Shown here: positions 60,961 to 64,000 of the stretch, one piece after another
Layout of the letters: every line of letters begins with the position of its first letter
Numbering within the stretch: the first letter of the stretch is position 1
Source: CAWKOH01 sp963851245
Lineage (GTDB): Bacteria; Actinomycetota; Acidimicrobiia; Acidimicrobiales; Palsa-688
Length of the DNA: 64,000 nucleotides
Direction of reading: 5' to 3'
NCBI GenBank assembly: GCA_963851245.1
Contig: CAWKOH010000007.1
Location: forward strand, 344,365 to 408,364
Position numbers and translations under genes: made by a program
Notes under the pieces: generated by a model
Database searches by the model: none
What the model was told of the DNA's origin: nothing
What the model saw: the letters and a program-made list of their open reading frames with translations, nothing else

Positions 60961-61823
60961 GTGCCGGGTGGGTGGCGGTGGGCGTGAGAGCCAAGGCGCT
61001 TTCCCGCCGGCGCATTGGCCCGGAACGGGCCAGAGCCGTCGCGGCATCAGGATCGCTCCCGGATGCCGTCTCGGGCCTGGCGGGAACCCCTTACGGTCGA
61101 GGGCTCCACGCCGCCGCGACCGTGGCTGAGGCACAACGGGCGGTGGATAGCACCCTCCTGTGGCATTTGCGGATCCTCGCCGGGTGGTGCCCGCCGCTGG
61201 GGTCAGCCGCCCTACGCGTCCTCGCCGCCGGCTTCGAGATCCGTAATGTCGTCGATCACCTCCTTGGCCTGAAGGGGCGCCCCGTGCCGGCCCCGTTCGT
61301 GCTCGGATCGCTGACGACGGCCTGGCCGTCCGTCGCCCGGGCCCGGACACCTTCAGAGGTGCGCCGAGCCCTGTCCCGGTCCGCCTGGGGCGATCCGCAG
61401 TCAGACGATCCGGCCGCCGTTCGCGTGGCCATGAACTTCGCCTGGGCGGCTCGCGTCTACGACCAGGTACCCGAAGCGGCGGGATGGGCGAAGGGGGCGG
61501 CCGGTATCTTCGTCGAGCGGGCCCGCCGAGCTTCCGCCGAGTCGCTGCTCTCGGCCGAGACCCGCCGCCAGGTTGCCCACCTGCTGGGGCCACGGTGGGA
61601 GAGGACCGACAGCAGCGAGGTCGACGTTGGGCAACGGGAGCTCGACTGGTGGCGGTTGGTCGAGGCCGAGAGTGCCCCCCTTGCGGCCCGCCCTCCCCAG
61701 GGGGCGGCGATCGTGGTCGGCGTGACCGGTCTCCTCGCCGCGGATGCTCGACTGACCCGCGCTGCGCTGGCGGTCGCCGCCGGGGGCGGCGACATGGCGG
61801 TGGTTATCGATGCGGTGGCCTGA
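60957..61823 (+). CDS. V/A-type ATPase subunit C (AC39/V0d family)
   Basis: A 288-residue, mainly helical protein that links the rotor axle to the membrane ring. Family-like stretches are 'VRAKALSRRRIGPERARAVA', 'GTPYGRGLHAAATVAEAQRA' and 'GFEIRNVVDHLLGLKGRPVP' (the 'E-x-x-N-x-x-x-L-L' helix of subunit C). It overlaps both neighbours, by 4 bases upstream and 14 bases downstream. Assignment rests on weak motif match plus operon position. Confidence 0.78.
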   Translation: MSAGWVAVGVRAKALSRRRIGPERARAVAASGSLPDAVSGLAGTPYGRGLHAAATVAEAQRAVDSTLLWHLRILAGWCPPLGSAALRVLAAGFEIRNVVDHLLGLKGRPVPAPFVLGSLTTAWPSVARARTPSEVRRALSRSAWGDPQSDDPAAVRVAMNFAWAARVYDQVPEAAGWAKGAAGIFVERARRASAESLLSAETRRQVAHLLGPRWERTDSSEVDVGQRELDWWRLVEAESAPLAARPPQGAAIVVGVTGLLAADARLTRAALAVAAGGGDMAVVIDAVA

Positions 61824-63254
61824 GACTCTGGCTCCGACCCGGATGCACCGCGTCGCGGTGGTAGCTCGTGACGACCTGCTCCGTGACGTGCTGGTTCTGG
61901 TGGCAGACGAGGGGGTGTGCGACATCGACGAGTTGCGGCAGAGCCCACCCAGCCCGGCTGCCGACGCCCTGCAGCGAGCGCTGAGCCACCAGCCGGAGCG
62001 CTCGACGGCCACGGGCGCCACACCGGCATCGATCGTCCCCGTGCTGACACTCGATGCTCCGGATATCGGCGCCCTGGAGAACAACGCCCGGTACCGGGAG
62101 CTGGCCGGGGAAGCGGAGATGGACCGCATCCGTGGGCAAGCTGTGAGCCGCCAGAGTGTCGCCGCGGTCACGGGCTGGTGTCCGAGCTCCGCCATAGAAG
62201 GTTTGACCGATCGCCTCAGGCCGGTCGGCGGCGCAGTGGTCCCCCTGCCCGACCCACCCGGATCGGCACCACCCACCTCGCTGCCCCACACGGGGGCGTC
62301 AGGCGCGTTCCAGCCCCTCGTCGATACCTACGGAACGGTGCCTTACAGAGACGTCAACCCGTCGGTCCTGGCCGGCGTGGCCTACGCGGTGATGTTCGGA
62401 ATGATGTTCGGGGACCTGGGCCACGGGCTGCTCCTGGTGGCCGCGGGCCTCCTCCTGCGCGCCGGCCACCCTCGAGCCCTGAGCCGTCTGTCGCAGTTGG
62501 CTCCCTTCCTGGTGGCCGCCGGCGCCGCCAGCGCCGCTTTCGGCCTCGCCTACGGAGAGGCGTTCGGCCCTACCGGGGTCGTCCCCGCCCTGTGGCTCAA
62601 GCCGCTCGATCACCCGACGACGCTGCTGGCCGTAGCCATAGCAATCGGCGGGGCGCTTCTCGCCATCTCCTACACGTTCGGCATCACGAACCGCTGGAGA
62701 GAGGAGGGAGCGGCGGGTGCGGCACTAGCCCTGTCCGGCATCGCCGGTGCGGGGCTCTACCTGGGGCTGGCAGTGACCGCGCTGGGCCTTTACATCCACG
62801 TGGCCGGGGTGGAAGTTCTCGGCGCCGCGCTGGCGCTGGGTGGTCTGGCGCTGGGATTCCTCGGTTGCTTGTCCAAGGCCGGCGGCCGGGCTGTCGGTGC
62901 CGTACAGGCGACCATCGAAACCTTCGATGCAACGGTGCGATCGGCTCCAACACCATCTCCTTCGCCCGCCTGGCGGCGTTCGGCCTCACCCACGCGGCCC
63001 TCGGTTACATCATTTGGAAGGGAACCTCGGCCCTCTGGCATCAAGGCGTCCCGTTCTGGGTGCCGGCTGTACTGATCTTCATAGCTGGCAACGCGGCGGC
63101 GTTTGCTCTGGAGGGTCTGGTTGCCGCTGTTCAGGCCCTCCGCTTGGAGTACTACGAGATGTTTTCCCGGATCTTTGTCCGCGAGGGCCGGCGCTACCGG
63201 CCATGGCGGATTCCGACAGCCACCCTGAAGGAGGATGAATGCTTACCTGGATGA
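61810..63254 (+). CDS. ntpI: V/A-type ATPase subunit I (a), one frameshift
   Basis: Membrane subunit forming the half-channels. An N-terminal cytoplasmic part ('HRVAVVARDDLLRDVLVLVA') precedes at least six hydrophobic segments; 'GVAYAVMFGMMFGDLGHGLL' is the strongest family signature. In frame 1 the protein reads to about 62,938; frame 3 continues 'GSNTISFARLAAFGLTHAAL', which includes the essential Arg region, and ends 'RLEYYEMFSRIFVREGRRYR'. One missing base near 62,938 (GTGCGATCGG) explains it; joined length about 481 residues, shorter than many homologues because the N-terminal domain is reduced. Confidence 0.88.
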
Positions 63255-63694
63255 TCGGCCTCCCTATCCTCGCTGCCGCGGCAGCCGGAGCGACGGTCCT
63301 GATCCGCCGCAACCCACGACGGGGTATCAAGGTGATCAGGATCGTGAACGCCGTCCTCCTGGTTGCCGCCGCCATCGCTGCCGCCCTGATTGCGACCGCC
63401 GACCCGAGCTTTGCCGCCGCCTCATCCGTCGCCAAGCCCTACAGCGGTCAAGCCCTCATCGGAGCGGCTGTCGCGGTGGCCGGATCCTCACTTGGGGCCG
63501 GGATCGCCGTTGCCTACACCGGCTCCGCCGCCTTGGCGGCCATGAGCGAGAGACCCGAACTGTTCGGGCGGGCGATGGTCGTAGTGGGGTTGGCCGAAGG
63601 GATCGCCATATACGGTCTGGTTATCGCGATCCTCTTGATGCCAAGGTGGATCCATGGGGTGCGTCGTGGTGTTGGGCGAAGCGGCGGAGGTTAG
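63239..63694 (+). CDS. ntpK: V/A-type ATPase subunit K (proteolipid ring)
   Basis: A 151-residue proteolipid with four hydrophobic segments. 'GAAVAVAGSSLGAGIAVAYT' and 'VVGLAEGIAIYGLVIAILLM' form the conserved hairpin, with the ion-carrying Glu in 'GLAEGIA'. ATG 63239 follows AAGGAGGATGA. Only one carboxylate is visible in the two hairpins, so each subunit should carry one ion. Whether the ion is H+ or Na+ cannot be decided from what I can see. Confidence 0.92.
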   Translation: MLTWMIGLPILAAAAAGATVLIRRNPRRGIKVIRIVNAVLLVAAAIAAALIATADPSFAAASSVAKPYSGQALIGAAVAVAGSSLGAGIAVAYTGSAALAAMSERPELFGRAMVVVGLAEGIAIYGLVIAILLMPRWIHGVRRGVGRSGGG

Positions 63695-63872
63695 GGGGTT
63701 CGAGCTTGCCGGCGCAGTGGTCGTGATTGCCGAGGAACCCGAAGAAGTACGACAGTCCTGGCGTGATTTGCCCGAAACGGCCGAGGTGGTCGTGCTCACG
63801 GCCCGGGCCGCCCGCGGCCCTTCGTGCGATCTCGAGCCCGGCACTCGTCCACTTACCACTGTGATGCCATGA
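63654..63872 (+). CDS. V/A-type ATPase subunit F
   Basis: A 72-residue protein overlapping the subunit K end by 41 bases. 'VVLGEAAEVRGFELAGAVVV' and 'IAEEPEEVRQSWRDLPETAE' match the Rossmann-like subunit F that binds the central stalk. It is shorter than the usual 100 residues. Its stop overlaps the next start (ATGA). Confidence 0.78.
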   Translation: MGCVVVLGEAAEVRGFELAGAVVVIAEEPEEVRQSWRDLPETAEVVVLTARAARGPSCDLEPGTRPLTTVMP

Positions 63873-64000
63873 CTGCAGAAGACTCCCTCGCTCCTGTCGT
63901 CTCCTCTCTGCTATCGGCCCACCGCCGCCGGGCTGACTCGATTCTTGCTGCCACGGAAGCGGAAGGAAAGGTAGCTGTTGCCACGGCCCGGGCCGAGGAT
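63869..64000 (+). CDS. V/A-type ATPase subunit E, cut by window end
   Basis: The first 44 codons from ATG 63869 read 'LAPVVSSLLSAHRRRADSIL' and 'AATEAEGKVAVATARAED', an Ala/Glu-rich helix as at the start of peripheral-stalk subunit E. The rest is outside the window; subunits A, B and D should follow. Confidence 0.7.
   Translation, partial: MTAEDSLAPVVSSLLSAHRRRADSILAATEAEGKVAVATARAED

Overview
The window is high-GC DNA from an actinobacterium. A WhiB-family regulator, F420-type oxidoreductase, DivIVA, UPF0182, YlbL-type PDZ-Lon protease, mycobacterial-style steroid genes and a ppk/mutT1 neighbourhood all point to Actinobacteria. The presence of MreB and a V/A-type ATPase together with these suggests an uncultured Acidimicrobiia-like lineage; that placement is inference.

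Layout. (1) About 1-24.3 kb is ordinary chromosome: polyphosphate kinase with a MutT1-type Nudix enzyme and a SixA-type phosphatase around a class E sortase; an MFS transporter; a zinc-metalloprotease-like protein; an epimerase; a PDZ protein of the HtrA family that has lost its catalytic triad; MoaE; MreB; HEAT and membrane proteins; the YlbL protease; a DivIVA protein ending in a phage MuF-like cysteine/histidine motif; UPF0182; an IMPase; then whiB7 with a complete-looking attenuator leader (promoter, upstream ORF, antiterminator, terminator), DUF523 and tRNA-Val. (2) 24.40-43.26 kb is a genomic island in the 3' end of tRNA-Val: 43-bp att repeats bound it, TTTGGACTACAA repeats lie inside both ends, and only an integrase stub remains. 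It carries a lipid/steroid catabolic set (two TetR regulators, crotonase, thiolase-fold proteins, FadD8-like ligase, CYP142-like P450, DUF35 protein, SDR, F420 oxidoreductase) resembling the M. tuberculosis cyp142-ltp3/ltp4 region, with several members broken, including an epoxide hydrolase split by an ISKra4-family element. (3) 43.3-53.7 kb is a decay zone: a frameshifted LAL/LuxR regulator, a DUF6125-like pseudogene, fragments of TetR, substrate-binding protein, IS481 transposase, K+ channel and universal stress protein, with an intact nicotinate phosphoribosyltransferase. (4) 53.7-60.3 kb is a tightly overlapping minus-strand operon: GNAT, acetyl-CoA synthetase, 2-oxoacid dehydrogenase E1alpha/E1beta/E2 and an acyl carrier protein. 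(5) 60.5-64 kb is the start of a V/A-ATPase operon that runs off the window.

Many genes are interrupted by single-frame shifts. In core genes (mreB, IMPase, V-ATPase subunit I) each looks like one missing base in or near a short homopolymer, so assembly error is likely. From about 38 to 53.5 kb, truncations, fusions and IS fragments accompany the shifts, so real gene decay is likely there.

The strongest leads are the whiB7 attenuator, the island anatomy, the DivIVA-MuF fusion, the triad-less HtrA protein and the GNAT-Acs-PDH-ACP operon.
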